From: Paenibacillus sp. FSL K6-1096
Lineage (GTDB): Bacteria > Bacillota > Bacilli > Paenibacillales > Paenibacillaceae
DNA length: 64,000 bases
Assembly (NCBI RefSeq): GCF_037977055.1
Contig: NZ_CP150274.1
Location: forward strand, 1,736,001 to 1,800,000
Direction: 5' to 3'
The position numbers and the translations under genes are program-made. The notes beneath the pieces are model-generated. The model saw only the letters and a list, made by a program, of their open reading frames with translations. It did not search any database and had not been told where the DNA came from. The first letter of the stretch is position 1. Every line of letters begins with the position of its first letter. Below, piece after piece: positions 25,666 through 35,811 of the stretch.

Positions 25666-27141
25666 TTACAATCTCCCTTTTGTAAGGTTACTAAACCCAG
25701 CCTGTACTATGTGACTCGTTTCAGCAGCAAACTGACTAAAAAATTCTGGCGGACAATCAGTAATGCCATTTATCTTATCAATTTTAACTTCTTCAACAAG
25801 CGATCCTTCAACTGAGTTCTTCACAAAATAGATTGCGATATTATCAATTATATTATTGTCTGGTGATTCAAGAGCCCTTCTTACCAAACGATTTATTATA
25901 TGATCGCTATGCGTTTCAATAATTACCTTATGGTTTGTCTGTGATAAAGATATAAGAAAATCAGCCATTCTCATTTGCATTCTTGGATGCAAATGTATTT
26001 CTGGTTGCTCCAATAAGAATACTTGTTCATATTCAAGAGAAATACCTTGTACTATTATAGGTAATGCTTGACTCACACCAAATCCAACATCAGCGATATT
26101 AACGTTTCTTATATTAAGTTGTAATACATCTTGCTGATTTATGATGTCTAATTTCCCCAACTCAAAATAAGACATCCAGGCCTCAACTAACTCTAATAAA
26201 TCATTTCTTTTTCCAATTGATTTTTCGGGAAAATTTTCTTCATGTTGAGGTGGAAAAAGATCTCCACTTATTTTCTTTTCTTGGTTTTTTGCTAATAGAA
26301 ATGGTGTATCTGCTCCCGTACTACTAACAGTAACAGCATTTCTATTAATAATATATTGTCTTTCTGGGTTCTCTCTCAGCGGCCCAAGATACTTCATTCC
26401 GTTGTATTGATTAGCAACAATTCTGCAAACTGCATATACATTTGTTAAAAAATCATTTAATTTTAAACCTTTTTCTGCATTCTCATAATACAAATTATTT
26501 AAACGCATACCGCTAAAGTAACAAGAGCATCCTTCTAAGGTCTTATCTAGATTTTCACCGCTCAAAGTAGGAAAGTTTTTTAAACGAATATCATATTTCC
26601 CTTTTTTTCCAACACTATAATCTAGCCGGATTTCATATTTTTTATCTTCTAAAATATCTCCATTCCCTGAATATGGTGTAATACATATCTCATAATTTTC
26701 TATAAAATTAGTATCCCACATTGCTGAAACAATTCCTTTTTTAACCTTACACCGCACTTCTATTTCAAATGAGGATACTTGTCGATTAGATAATCCTGAA
26801 ATTTTCCCTAACTCTCTGCCCGTTGAAACATCTTGCTTTGAATTAGATGTATACCTATTCCCATGAAAACCAATTGTAAATTTATTATTAATACTAAAAT
26901 TTTCACCTTTAGATTTATGTAACACATCTTTCATAGTACCATTAATGGAGTAAGGCCCATTTAAGGTGAGTTCGTTCGTAGCCGATGAGTTCTCATAACT
27001 TTGCTTTAATAAAAGCAGACTTTTTAAGATAGAAGTCTTCCCTGCACTGTTTACTCCACACAAAATAGTCAAAGGTTTTAGATTTAGTGGCGGTAATTCT
27101 GAAAAGGCTTTAAATTTACTTAGTGATATTTCTTGTAACAT
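25666..27141 (-). CDS. AAA/SMC-type ATPase with DUF3696
   Basis: 491 residues. Walker A CGVNSAGKTSIL (residues 28-39), signature-like FGVSQALPIIVQ, Walker B FLLEQPEIHLHP (about 375-386), H-loop IIETHSDHIINRL, and the DUF3696 end ITDCPPEFFSQF. These ATPases (RecF/OLD-like, without the TOPRIM nuclease) are common in phage-defence operons such as PARIS, Septu-like and Gabija-like systems. No TOPRIM domain is present here, so activity must come from the partner encoded next. The two genes form a closed operon within the tRNA-Leu island. Confidence 0.85.
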   Translation of the reverse strand: MLQEISLSKFKAFSELPPLNLKPLTILCGVNSAGKTSILKSLLLLKQSYENSSATNELTLNGPYSINGTMKDVLHKSKGENFSINNKFTIGFHGNRYTSNSKQDVSTGRELGKISGLSNRQVSSFEIEVRCKVKKGIVSAMWDTNFIENYEICITPYSGNGDILEDKKYEIRLDYSVGKKGKYDIRLKNFPTLSGENLDKTLEGCSCYFSGMRLNNLYYENAEKGLKLNDFLTNVYAVCRIVANQYNGMKYLGPLRENPERQYIINRNAVTVSSTGADTPFLLAKNQEKKISGDLFPPQHEENFPEKSIGKRNDLLELVEAWMSYFELGKLDIINQQDVLQLNIRNVNIADVGFGVSQALPIIVQGISLEYEQVFLLEQPEIHLHPRMQMRMADFLISLSQTNHKVIIETHSDHIINRLVRRALESPDNNIIDNIAIYFVKNSVEGSLVEEVKIDKINGITDCPPEFFSQFAAETSHIVQAGFSNLTKGRL

Positions 27142-28032
27142 GACATTTTATTTCCTTCCAAATTAGAGTTATTGGCTATTTTTAATTTTCCATTTCTAAA
27201 TTTGTTCTTTTAAACGACGAATCAAATACCCTCTCTGATTTTCTTAAGTGCATTAAAATCAGTAATAGATAGAACATTTAACACAATGCCATCCAATAAC
27301 CAAGCACTCTTAAATAAGTTTGTTACCTTTTTTTGCATTATAAAAAGCTCTTAACCCCATTTTCTCGGGCTGTACTGATTATCACTTGAACGTAATTTAT
27401 CAAGCCAATCCATTATGAATTTTGCTTAATTTGTTCATATACTTCTTGTCGAGCTTGTTCTATTCTATCACAGTATTTTCCCCCATTTCTTAGTATACTT
27501 CCTTACAGACCTTTCGCCTCTTTTTCTTTTTTTGAAGATACACGAGTATAAATTAATAAATTCCTTATATTAAACCATCTTCTATTCAAATTCCAAAATA
27601 ATCCATAAATTATTTATAGTTCAAAAATCCAGGTATAGACTTTTGAACTAAGCTAAATAGATAATTCGCTAATAATCCACCATCCCCCTTCCGAACTTGC
27701 GTTCTATTTAAGGGATTATGAAAATGTATCGCAAATCACAAAATTTGAAATCATATTATAAGAAGGATAATCAGAAGACACTTGGGAGGATAAATTTCTG
27801 AATTATTAAGGGAAAGCAATGACAGCTACACAGAATGGAGCATGACCGAATTCTCGAACGCAGAGTTTGAACAAAAACGACTCGTCGTGGAGTCTGTATA
27901 AACACCACTTCGAGCGTGTCGGAGATTTCGAATCTACAAGAAAAAGAAGTGCCGCTAGCAAAATGTTAGTAAACCACTCAAAAAACAAACAAGGGCTCCA
28001 GCTCTAATGAGCTGAAACCCTTGTTGTTGTAC
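27142..28032. other. Gene-free AT-rich segment ending in a hairpin
   Basis: No intact gene in about 890 bp. Short coding-like traces are seen: on the minus strand 27417-27490 a possible protein end (RIEQARQEVYEQIKQNS), and on the plus strand 27910-28010 a possible recombinase tail (STRKRSAASKMLVN). A hairpin AACAAGGGCTCCAG/CTGAAACCCTTGTT at 27988-28026 follows the latter. These suggest decayed mobile-element genes. Confidence 0.35.
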
Positions 28033-28121
28033 TGCCGAGGACGGGGGTCGAACCCGTACGATGGTCACCCATCGCAGGATTTTAAGTCCTGTGCTGTCTT
28101 GCCTTTCCACAAACCCTTGCT
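28033..28121 (-). repeat. tRNA-Leu-like sequence (attachment-site-like repeat 2 or degenerate tRNA)
   Basis: The 3' 28 bases and the anticodon arm (CAGGACTTAAAATCCTG) equal the intact tRNA-Leu(UAA). The variable arm differs but keeps pairing (CGATGG/CCATCG). The 5' half (GCAAGGG acceptor, TGT..ACA D-stem) no longer pairs well with the 3' acceptor strand, so it is probably not functional. Confidence 0.65.
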
Positions 28122-28262
28122 ATGAGTACACTTTTGGCTATCTGTTCGCTGTTAGCTTAACAGGATTCGCTGATACCAAACTCAATAAAATCCTGTGAGC
28201 TTAAGTATATTATATCAGCATAATAACAGGAACACAAGTTCTCATTCTCAATTAGAATTGTC

Positions 28263-29021
28263 TTATAATTTGTTACTATTTATCATCATGATTAGCTGTT
28301 CTAACGTTAATGGGTTATCCTTTTTACGGTGAACCATTCTATGACAGTTTGCGCATAGGACTGCAATATCTTCTTTGGGATCTACATAGTGCTCTCCCTT
28401 TATACTAGCGAGCGATTCAAGATGATGTATTTCAATAAACCCCTTACCGTACTCACCATAATGTTCCTCGAAGTTAAACCCACACCCCATGCACGTTACA
28501 CCATGAACCAATATGGCGGCCTTCTTTATATTTGGATCTCGTTCATATTTATTAACAGTAATTCTTTTTCCCGCTCCCTCTTTAAACAAAACTTCTTCAT
28601 TGTCTATACCAACCTCATATGATTTATCATGTTCAATAAAACGCTCAACAATTTTATTAGGTATATAAATCCACCCTCCACCTGCTGTGGATAATCTTTT
28701 CGAAAGCTTATGCCCAAATGAGTCAGCATATTTAGTTAATTTGTCTAAATATAATTCATATTCATCAATAGAAACGGGATCAAAATAGTTCTTCAATAAT
28801 TTTTGGGTTTGTCCCCCGTTTCCCTCCCCTTTATAATTTTCATGATTTGTATTACTATACCCAATGAATTTACTCGGAGCAAACAGATCCAAAATAGGGT
28901 GATAATACCAATGGTAGAACATAGTGAATTTCTTAGTTGCAAAACTTTTTGTATGTAATCCACGATTAAACTCTAGTATATTCCTCTCCATATATTCCCA
29001 TCTCCATTGTTGAATACGCAC
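28263..29021 (-). CDS. HNH endonuclease
   Basis: 252 residues. The C-terminal HNH domain (about 180-235) has CMGCGFNFEEHYG, FIEIHHLESL, DPKEDIAVLCANCHRMVHR: zinc CxxC pairs and the His-His/Asn/His catalytic set, as in McrA-like restriction nucleases. The N-terminal 150 residues are unrecognised and could sense modified DNA. Start GTG 29021 (AGGAGTGAGG upstream) or ATG 28991 are both possible. It stands alone on its strand next to the restriction-modification operon in the island, which supports a defence role. Confidence 0.85.
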   Translation of the reverse strand: MRIQQWRWEYMERNILEFNRGLHTKSFATKKFTMFYHWYYHPILDLFAPSKFIGYSNTNHENYKGEGNGGQTQKLLKNYFDPVSIDEYELYLDKLTKYADSFGHKLSKRLSTAGGGWIYIPNKIVERFIEHDKSYEVGIDNEEVLFKEGAGKRITVNKYERDPNIKKAAILVHGVTCMGCGFNFEEHYGEYGKGFIEIHHLESLASIKGEHYVDPKEDIAVLCANCHRMVHRKKDNPLTLEQLIMMINSNKL

Positions 29022-29209
29022 CTATCCCTCACTCCTATTCTTCATTCACATAAAATACTATACCAATTAATAGCCATCTTTTTACTGACCCTTACTGTAT
29101 AACATAGCTCCTTTCGCCTTCAAACGTAGCAGCTTGCCAGCAAACAAAAGTTTGGTCTATACTTTTTATACTGACCACAAAAGTTCAAGAATTCAAAGGA
29201 GCGTTACAA

Positions 29210-29938
29210 ATGCAGCATCAAATGACTTACGGAACTACCACCATAGAATATACCCTGATACGTAAGCCAGACAAAAGAGACGTCTCCATTTCAGTAGATA
29301 TGTACGAAGGAGTTCGTGTCATTGCTCCTGAAGGCATAGAGCAAGCCCAGATTGATCAGATCATGTACAATAAAGCGCCCTGGATATTAAAGAAGCAGTA
29401 TGGATTCCGTGAGATTGAAGAACAGGTTTCGCATCATGAATTCCTAAGTGGTGAGAAGATTTCTTACCTTGGGAGAGCTTATCGATTGAAAGTTACTAAG
29501 CAACCCATAAAGACAGCTAAACTTCAATTTAAAAACGGGAGATTTAACGCAGATCTCCCTATTCATTACAGCCAAGAACAGCAAACGGTGGAACTTAAAA
29601 ATCTCTGTATTGACTGGTACAAAGCTTACGGTACAGCGAAAATCAAAGAACGCATTAAACAATACAGCAAACTAATGGGTCTAACTCCTACCTCACTGCT
29701 CCTTAAAGACCAAGAAAAGCGTTGGGGTAGTTGTACGCAAAAAGGAGAGCTTCTGATCAATTGGCGTATCATGATGGCTCCCCTGCGTATTGTTGATTAT
29801 GTAGTTGTTCATGAAATGGCTCACTTAAAAATTCCAGATCACTCCGAAGCATTTTGGAGCTTCCTTAGATCAGTAATGCCTGACTACGAGGAACGGAAGG
29901 AATGGCTCAGAATTAACGGTCCTTCGTTAACTCTATAG
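29210..29938 (+). CDS. YgjP-type M48-like metallopeptidase
   Basis: 242 residues with the zinc motif HEMAH (VVHEMAHLKIPDHSEAFW, near residue 203) and the preceding KRWGSCTQKGELLINWR signature of the YgjP/SprT-like family. A third ligand is the downstream His/Glu in DHSEAFW. It has an AAAGGAG site and is transcribed towards the hsd operon, ending 42 bp from the hsdR stop. This family is often encoded beside type I restriction systems; its role there is not known. Confidence 0.9.
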   Translation: MQHQMTYGTTTIEYTLIRKPDKRDVSISVDMYEGVRVIAPEGIEQAQIDQIMYNKAPWILKKQYGFREIEEQVSHHEFLSGEKISYLGRAYRLKVTKQPIKTAKLQFKNGRFNADLPIHYSQEQQTVELKNLCIDWYKAYGTAKIKERIKQYSKLMGLTPTSLLLKDQEKRWGSCTQKGELLINWRIMMAPLRIVDYVVVHEMAHLKIPDHSEAFWSFLRSVMPDYEERKEWLRINGPSLTL

Positions 29939-29979
29939 ATCCTTACTATTACGTCCCCATTAATGTTCTTTAAGCATCC

Positions 29980-32913
29980 TTATTTTCGGTAATGAATTCC
30001 TGCCAGATCGACGAGCTGAATGGTCAATGACTCCAGCTTGTCTTCTGGACATTTAAATACCCGTAATTGACGCTTGGTTTGTTTCCGCATTTCCCGCTTT
30101 ACATCATCCTTCTGCGTCCATTCAATAACGGACAGCTCCTGAATCTTTTCTGTGATGACTTCGGTTAAGGCTTTAAGCGCTTCTTTATCCTCCTCTTCAG
30201 GAAGCTGCTTTTCCAGCATCAAGAAGAAAGGGTATTGTTCGCGGGTAAGCCCAAGGTGTGCCCCCTGCTTGGCTGCATCCCGCATTTCACCCATAATCTC
30301 CTGCATCTTCTCCATCATTTCAAAGATATCCATCTGCTTCAGCTTCCGAGCTTCGATCAGCTCTTCCAGCTTCTTTTTCAGTGAAGTATATAGTACAGGG
30401 TTCTCCTCAAGCTTCACCCTAATTTCATGACGGATGGCATGCTCCATCTCAGAAGCTTTGGCTTCACCTTGGAACTGGCTCAAATGCTGTTCGAACTTAC
30501 TAGACAAGATATCAATGGGATCATGCAAAATTTCCACTTTTGAAGCCCGCAGATGATCAGCAATCAGTTGTCTGACCTTTTCACCCAGGTCACTGATATC
30601 CATATCTTCCACCTTATATCGGGACTTGGCAGCTTGTCTTACTTTACCGAGAAAGGTCAGGTCGCTCACATAAGGCTGAGCCATCGGGTTAGGCAAAATC
30701 ATGTCCATACTCTTAGCAAATAGCTTGAAAGCATGTTCAAATTCACTCCGCACATCTTCAGGTTCCAGAATTTGAATGCAACTCTCCAGATCGTCTTTAC
30801 GGATATAGTCAAAATATCTCATTGCTGCACGATGACGGCTCTGTAATCTGGGAAGTTCGCTGCCGATTGGCATAAGTGCTCCTTGAATATCATCTATGGA
30901 GAAAATATCAAGCGCCTTCTCAAGAAAGCTAGATACGCCAAAGTAATCCACAATAAGGCCATAAGTCTTACCGTCATACGTACGGTTGGTACGGGCAATC
31001 GCTTGCAACAAGTTATGCTCCTTAAGTGGCTTATCCAGATACATGACCTGTTCAATTTGTGCGTCAAAACCTGTCAGCAACTTGTCACATACGATCAGGA
31101 AGGACAGCTTATCTTCATCCATCGACTTTTTGAAGCGTTCTATCAGCAGCTTTTCTTCATCTTTAGAGATTGCATATTCCTTCTTACGTTCGTCATCGTC
31201 GTTGCTGGATGAATAGATGACCGCCGACTCCAGATCGCTGAGTTCATCCATCTTCTGCTTATAGGTCACTGCCGCGTCTCTTGAGATCGCTACGATCTGA
31301 GCTTTAAACCCATTTGGTTGAATATGTTCTTCATAATGTTTGATAATATCCAGTACAATCTGCTCAATCCGTTTTGGGCTTGCGATAATGGCTTCTTCGT
31401 CAGCGTACTTCTTTTTAATCCGCTCCCTGGTATTTTCGTCATATTCGCGGAATTTACGGTCAAACAACTGATCCAGCGTTTCCCCTTCCACATGCAGATG
31501 TGACATACGCGCTTCGTAAAAGATAGGAACTGTCGCTCCATCATCCACCGCCTGCTCAATCGTATACTTGTCGATATAAGACCCAAACGTGCGTGTTGTG
31601 CTTTTATCTTCTTTATCGATTGGCGTACCTGTAAAACCTAAGTAACAGGCATTTGGTAGAGCTGTCCGCATGTTCATGGCAAGACCTTTATACTGGGAGC
31701 GATGAGATTCATCAATCATAACAATTATGTTTGATGCGGTAGAAAGCACAGGGAATTTGTCCTGGTCTTTGTCCGTTTGAAACTTCTGAACCAGCGTCAT
31801 AATGGTTGAGCCTGGTCCCTGCTGAAGTAATTTTTTCAGGTCGCGTACGCCTTCAGCCTGCTGAGGATTAGCAAACCCACAACGGCGAAATGTATTCGTT
31901 ATCTGATTATCCAAATCTTTACGATCCGTAACTATGATAATAGTCGGGTTACTTAATGCTTCGATTCGTCTCAGCTTGACCGCCAGGTATAACATGGTAA
32001 GTGACTTCCCACTACCCTGCGTATGCCATACTACGCCACCACGATCTCCTGGATCACTTGCCGTCAGGATGCGGTTTGCTGCCTTGTGTACGGCGCGGAA
32101 TTGCTGATAGCGAGCCAGCTTTTTGATGACACGGCCGCCTTCAGGTTCAAAAACAATAAAGTTCTGAATGAGATCCAACAGGTTCGCTTTGGATAACATG
32201 CCTGCGACAAGAATATCCTGAGGTGTGGGGCTGATACCAACTTCAGCACTGGTTATAGGGTACGGATCTTTCCATTCTCCAAAGTGTTGTACTTGTGCCC
32301 CAACCGTTCCTGCTTTAGCACGGTCATTACTTGTAGCGATTAGGATCTGATTATAGTGAAAAAGATGCTCATAACCCTTTTGGTAACGAAGCATTTGCTT
32401 AACAGCTTTACCGATCTGTTCATCAATGGAGACCATCGGGCTTTTACATTCAATTACCACAAGCGGCAGTCCGTTGACGAACAGGATCAAGTCAGGACGA
32501 ATCGGTTTTTCCCCACCAGTGATTGTGAATTGATCAACAACTAGGAATTCATTGTTAGATGAGTTATCAAAGTCGATTAATCTTACAGTCTGTCCTTTCT
32601 TCCCCTTGCCAAGATCCTGCTGTATGGAAATGTAGTTCACCAATATACTATGAAACTTCTCGTTGGCTTCCATCAGGCTGGCCGCTTCCACATGGGTAAT
32701 AGAGCGGACAATTTTGCTCAGGTTGTTATACGAAAGCCAAGGATTCAAGTCTCTGATAGCTTTGGTTAGTCGCTGTGTTAAGACCACTTCACGGCCTGTT
32801 TCTCTTTCGGTATCCAGGGAAGGGCCATGCAGATGCTCATAGCCCATATCCTGAAGTTGCTGAATTAGACGGTTCTCGACTAGTTGTTTTTCATTCCAAT
32901 TGCTTGAACTCAT
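29980..32913 (-). CDS. hsdR: Type I restriction enzyme R subunit
   Basis: 977 residues. N-terminal nuclease domain with the PD-(D/E)xK core (RPDLILFVNGLPLVVIECKS), then helicase motor: Walker A GSGKSLTMLYLA, motif II MIDESHRSQ, motif III GFTGTP, motif VI QAIARTNR. The C-terminal 200 residues are the helical HsdM-docking part. It translocates DNA and cuts unmethylated phage DNA in complex with HsdM2HsdS. Length is normal. Start overlaps the hsdS stop by 4 bp. The fold appears intact. Confidence 0.96.
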   Translation of the reverse strand: MSSSNWNEKQLVENRLIQQLQDMGYEHLHGPSLDTERETGREVVLTQRLTKAIRDLNPWLSYNNLSKIVRSITHVEAASLMEANEKFHSILVNYISIQQDLGKGKKGQTVRLIDFDNSSNNEFLVVDQFTITGGEKPIRPDLILFVNGLPLVVIECKSPMVSIDEQIGKAVKQMLRYQKGYEHLFHYNQILIATSNDRAKAGTVGAQVQHFGEWKDPYPITSAEVGISPTPQDILVAGMLSKANLLDLIQNFIVFEPEGGRVIKKLARYQQFRAVHKAANRILTASDPGDRGGVVWHTQGSGKSLTMLYLAVKLRRIEALSNPTIIIVTDRKDLDNQITNTFRRCGFANPQQAEGVRDLKKLLQQGPGSTIMTLVQKFQTDKDQDKFPVLSTASNIIVMIDESHRSQYKGLAMNMRTALPNACYLGFTGTPIDKEDKSTTRTFGSYIDKYTIEQAVDDGATVPIFYEARMSHLHVEGETLDQLFDRKFREYDENTRERIKKKYADEEAIIASPKRIEQIVLDIIKHYEEHIQPNGFKAQIVAISRDAAVTYKQKMDELSDLESAVIYSSSNDDDERKKEYAISKDEEKLLIERFKKSMDEDKLSFLIVCDKLLTGFDAQIEQVMYLDKPLKEHNLLQAIARTNRTYDGKTYGLIVDYFGVSSFLEKALDIFSIDDIQGALMPIGSELPRLQSRHRAAMRYFDYIRKDDLESCIQILEPEDVRSEFEHAFKLFAKSMDMILPNPMAQPYVSDLTFLGKVRQAAKSRYKVEDMDISDLGEKVRQLIADHLRASKVEILHDPIDILSSKFEQHLSQFQGEAKASEMEHAIRHEIRVKLEENPVLYTSLKKKLEELIEARKLKQMDIFEMMEKMQEIMGEMRDAAKQGAHLGLTREQYPFFLMLEKQLPEEEDKEALKALTEVITEKIQELSVIEWTQKDDVKREMRKQTKRQLRVFKCPEDKLESLTIQLVDLAGIHYRK

Positions 32914-34163
32914 ACCAGTACCTCTTCAGGTTGATCGGTGTGGACGCGGACTTTGCCTGTCAATAGACTTCCCATTAGTCCTGATTTTAAATTTTTTAGC
33001 ATTTTAACTTTATTCATTTCAGTTGATATACGGTTGTCTAAAGACTGAAGGATACCTGCTATTTTTTTTTGCTCGGCCAATGATGGGAGACAAATACTTA
33101 AAGAAAGAAATGCCTGTTTTGAAATATTCTTCATACTCCCACTTGTACCTGTAGCAATTCCACCTATTTTTTCTCTCATATTAGACCAAGTTAATATAAA
33201 ACTTAACCAAAGGGGATATACTCTTTCATGAGCTACTGTTGCTTGCCAAAGACGATCTGGAAGAAATAAATTCGGGTAATCCTTGTCAATATACGAACTC
33301 GATCCCACTAATGATGGTGTATTCATTCGACTAATAATAATGTGATCTTTTTTGGGATTAACCGCAGCTCTAGTGTACTCTTCGGGTAATATAGCTTTAT
33401 GTTCATCAGAATTAAAAACTCTGTCTGAAACAGAGCTTGTTTTCAAAATCCCCAGTTCCGATTTAATTGTTCTTCTGTTCTCAGAATTAACACTTACACC
33501 AGCCTTGAGAGTTTCAATAACATCCCCTAAAGAGACATTTTCCCACGTTGTCGGGATCGCCCCTGTCTCCGTCCCCTTAAATTCCGTGTGCCCAATTCCC
33601 CTTGTCAGCAGCTGCTGCATTAAGCCTTTCTTTACTGTTTCGGTTTGGTCGATAATCGCTTCTGTCTTTTCAATGGCTTCATCAACGGAAGATAGGATAT
33701 CAGCAATTTTTTGCTGTTCTTCTAACGATGGTAAATATATCTCATAATTCTCTAAGTCAGATTTTCTCACATGTACCAACCCCGAACCACCATGAGCTTT
33801 TTTTTCAATTTCTGAAGTTAAATGTTTAAGCAATTGATATAGGTAGTGCTTAATATTATTGTCCTTAGGAGTCACTTTAAAAATATGTTGATTTAGTAGC
33901 CCCTGTTGTCCTTTCCAAATATAAGGGCCAAAAGATGTGCCTCTGTTTCCTGACCAAGAAAATAATAAATCACCATGTGTAATTAAATGCTTGGCCTCAT
34001 AATCCCCCAGGTAAAAATTAAACTGTATATCTCCATTCAAATTACTAATTCGAATTATCGGTAACCCTTGAGTAGACCACTCTGTTGATTTAAATCCTCT
34101 TCCATTAATTAATGTTACTAAGTCTCCCAACTTAGTTTTAGTCCAGTTGTTACTACGCATCAT
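32910..34163 (-). CDS. hsdS: Type I restriction-modification specificity subunit
   Basis: 417 residues with two target-recognition domains (about 1-130 and 200-350), each followed by a conserved helical spacer (PSLEEQQKIADILSSVDEAI and PSLAEQKKIAGILQSLDNRI). Each domain reads one half of a split DNA site. The two domains are dissimilar, so the site is asymmetric. Start has AAGGAG inside the end of hsdM and overlaps it by 11 bp. The target cannot be read from sequence. Confidence 0.94.
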   Translation of the reverse strand: MMRSNNWTKTKLGDLVTLINGRGFKSTEWSTQGLPIIRISNLNGDIQFNFYLGDYEAKHLITHGDLLFSWSGNRGTSFGPYIWKGQQGLLNQHIFKVTPKDNNIKHYLYQLLKHLTSEIEKKAHGGSGLVHVRKSDLENYEIYLPSLEEQQKIADILSSVDEAIEKTEAIIDQTETVKKGLMQQLLTRGIGHTEFKGTETGAIPTTWENVSLGDVIETLKAGVSVNSENRRTIKSELGILKTSSVSDRVFNSDEHKAILPEEYTRAAVNPKKDHIIISRMNTPSLVGSSSYIDKDYPNLFLPDRLWQATVAHERVYPLWLSFILTWSNMREKIGGIATGTSGSMKNISKQAFLSLSICLPSLAEQKKIAGILQSLDNRISTEMNKVKMLKNLKSGLMGSLLTGKVRVHTDQPEEVLV

Positions 34164-35649
34164 ACCCCAACTCCTTCAAAAACCCATACATCTTCGCTTC
34201 AATCTCTTCTCGCTCTTGCTCCATCTGCCGAAGTGCCGCAATCGCTTCTTCCACGTCGATTTCTTCTTTCTCCTCAGCTAAATCAATATAACGAGCAATG
34301 TTCAGGTTATAGTCGTTTTGCTTAATCTCATCAAGACTAACCACCCGTGCATATTTTTCAATATCCTGCCAAGCATCGTAAGCAGAAACGATCATCTCAA
34401 TATCCTGATCACGAAGCACATTCTGATTCTTGCCTTCCTGGTAATCCAGCGCCCCATTAATAAACAGTACATTACCCTTCTTGTGCTCTTCCTTATTCCG
34501 ATTGAGAATCACGATACAAGCAGGAATTCCCGTTCCGTAAAAGAGATTGGATGGCAGGCCGATTACCGTCTCGATTAATCCTTCTTCACCGTGCAATCCT
34601 TCAAGCAGACCTCTACGAATCTGGCCTTCGGCTCCACTACGGAACAGAATACCGTGCGGCATAACAACACCAGCTTTACCGTTATGATTAAGCGTAGCCG
34701 CCATGTGCTGAACAAACGCCAAATCCCCTTTATCTTTCGGAGGAATACCAAAACGAAAACGTCCATGGGAATCGGCTTCCGCTTCTTCACGTCCCCAGTT
34801 ACTAAGGGAAAAAGGCGGATTAGCGATAACACGATCATATAGAATAAGTTCGCTGTCTTCCGTTAACTTAGGATCACGGATGGTGTCACCCTTTTCAATA
34901 CGGTGGTCGCTCATACCATGCAGGAGCAAGTTCATTTTACAAATAGCCCAGGTGTTGAGATTTCGTTCTTGGCCGTGCAGCGTCAGGTTACGAGGATTAC
35001 CGCCTTTGGATTTGATATAATCCACAGACTGAATAAGCATACCGCCAGAACCTGCGGTTGGGTCACAAATACGCATTCCTTCTTCAGGTTTGATTAGCTT
35101 AACGATTAGCTCCACCACTTTACTAGGAGTATAGAATTCTCCCCCCTTCTTACCTGAAGCATCAGCAAATTGTTTGATTAAGTACTCGTAAGCTCGTCCC
35201 AACATATCAGGTTCAGTAAGGTTATCATTACGAAGATTAATGCTTCCAAAATGCTGGATTAGTTTTAGGATCAGCTTATCAGGCAGCTTTTCTTTATCAT
35301 TAAAGTCTATACTAGCAAGAACACCTTGCAGCTTCGGATTCTCTTCTTCAAGACTTTCAAAGGCAATATTAATGGCTTCACCTACATTGCTGGTAATAGA
35401 AGTCATATAAGACCAACGTGCACGCTCAGGTACGAAGAACTGGTGCTCATCACGGTCTGTCCAGCCATAGGTTTCGCCTTCTTCACGCTCTATTTTTTCG
35501 GCCACTTCCACAAATACATCATTTAGCCGTTTAAGAAATAACATGCCAAAGATATAGTTTTTGTAATCAGATGAATCAATACTTCCGCGTAAAATATTGG
35601 CGGACTCCCACAGATGGGATTCAAGTTGCTGCTGTGTAAGGGTACTCAT
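34153..35649 (-). CDS. hsdM: Type I restriction-modification DNA methyltransferase
   Basis: About 498 residues. N-terminal HsdM helical domain (LWESANILRGSID), SAM motif DPTAGSGGMLIQ, catalytic N6-adenine motif NPPF (RVIANPPFSLSNWG) and a C-terminal coiled tail. ATG 35649 is preferred to 35661 because GGAGG lies five bases upstream. It is first gene of hsdM-hsdS-hsdR, an order that lets methylation precede restriction. Confidence 0.95.
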   Translation of the reverse strand: MSTLTQQQLESHLWESANILRGSIDSSDYKNYIFGMLFLKRLNDVFVEVAEKIEREEGETYGWTDRDEHQFFVPERARWSYMTSITSNVGEAINIAFESLEEENPKLQGVLASIDFNDKEKLPDKLILKLIQHFGSINLRNDNLTEPDMLGRAYEYLIKQFADASGKKGGEFYTPSKVVELIVKLIKPEEGMRICDPTAGSGGMLIQSVDYIKSKGGNPRNLTLHGQERNLNTWAICKMNLLLHGMSDHRIEKGDTIRDPKLTEDSELILYDRVIANPPFSLSNWGREEAEADSHGRFRFGIPPKDKGDLAFVQHMAATLNHNGKAGVVMPHGILFRSGAEGQIRRGLLEGLHGEEGLIETVIGLPSNLFYGTGIPACIVILNRNKEEHKKGNVLFINGALDYQEGKNQNVLRDQDIEMIVSAYDAWQDIEKYARVVSLDEIKQNDYNLNIARYIDLAEEKEEIDVEEAIAALRQMEQEREEIEAKMYGFLKELGYDA

Positions 35650-35811
35650 GTTAGCCTCCATGTATTTGATCTTTCTTGTAATGACTTAGGTCTAATTATC
35701 TATTAAATAAAAAACAGATATATAAATAATACTATAAACTCTCTGGTTAATATAGTAATATTAGTGTCCTCTTAGCAACGTTTGTCCCCTATTCCACATT
35801 AACATTCCCCT

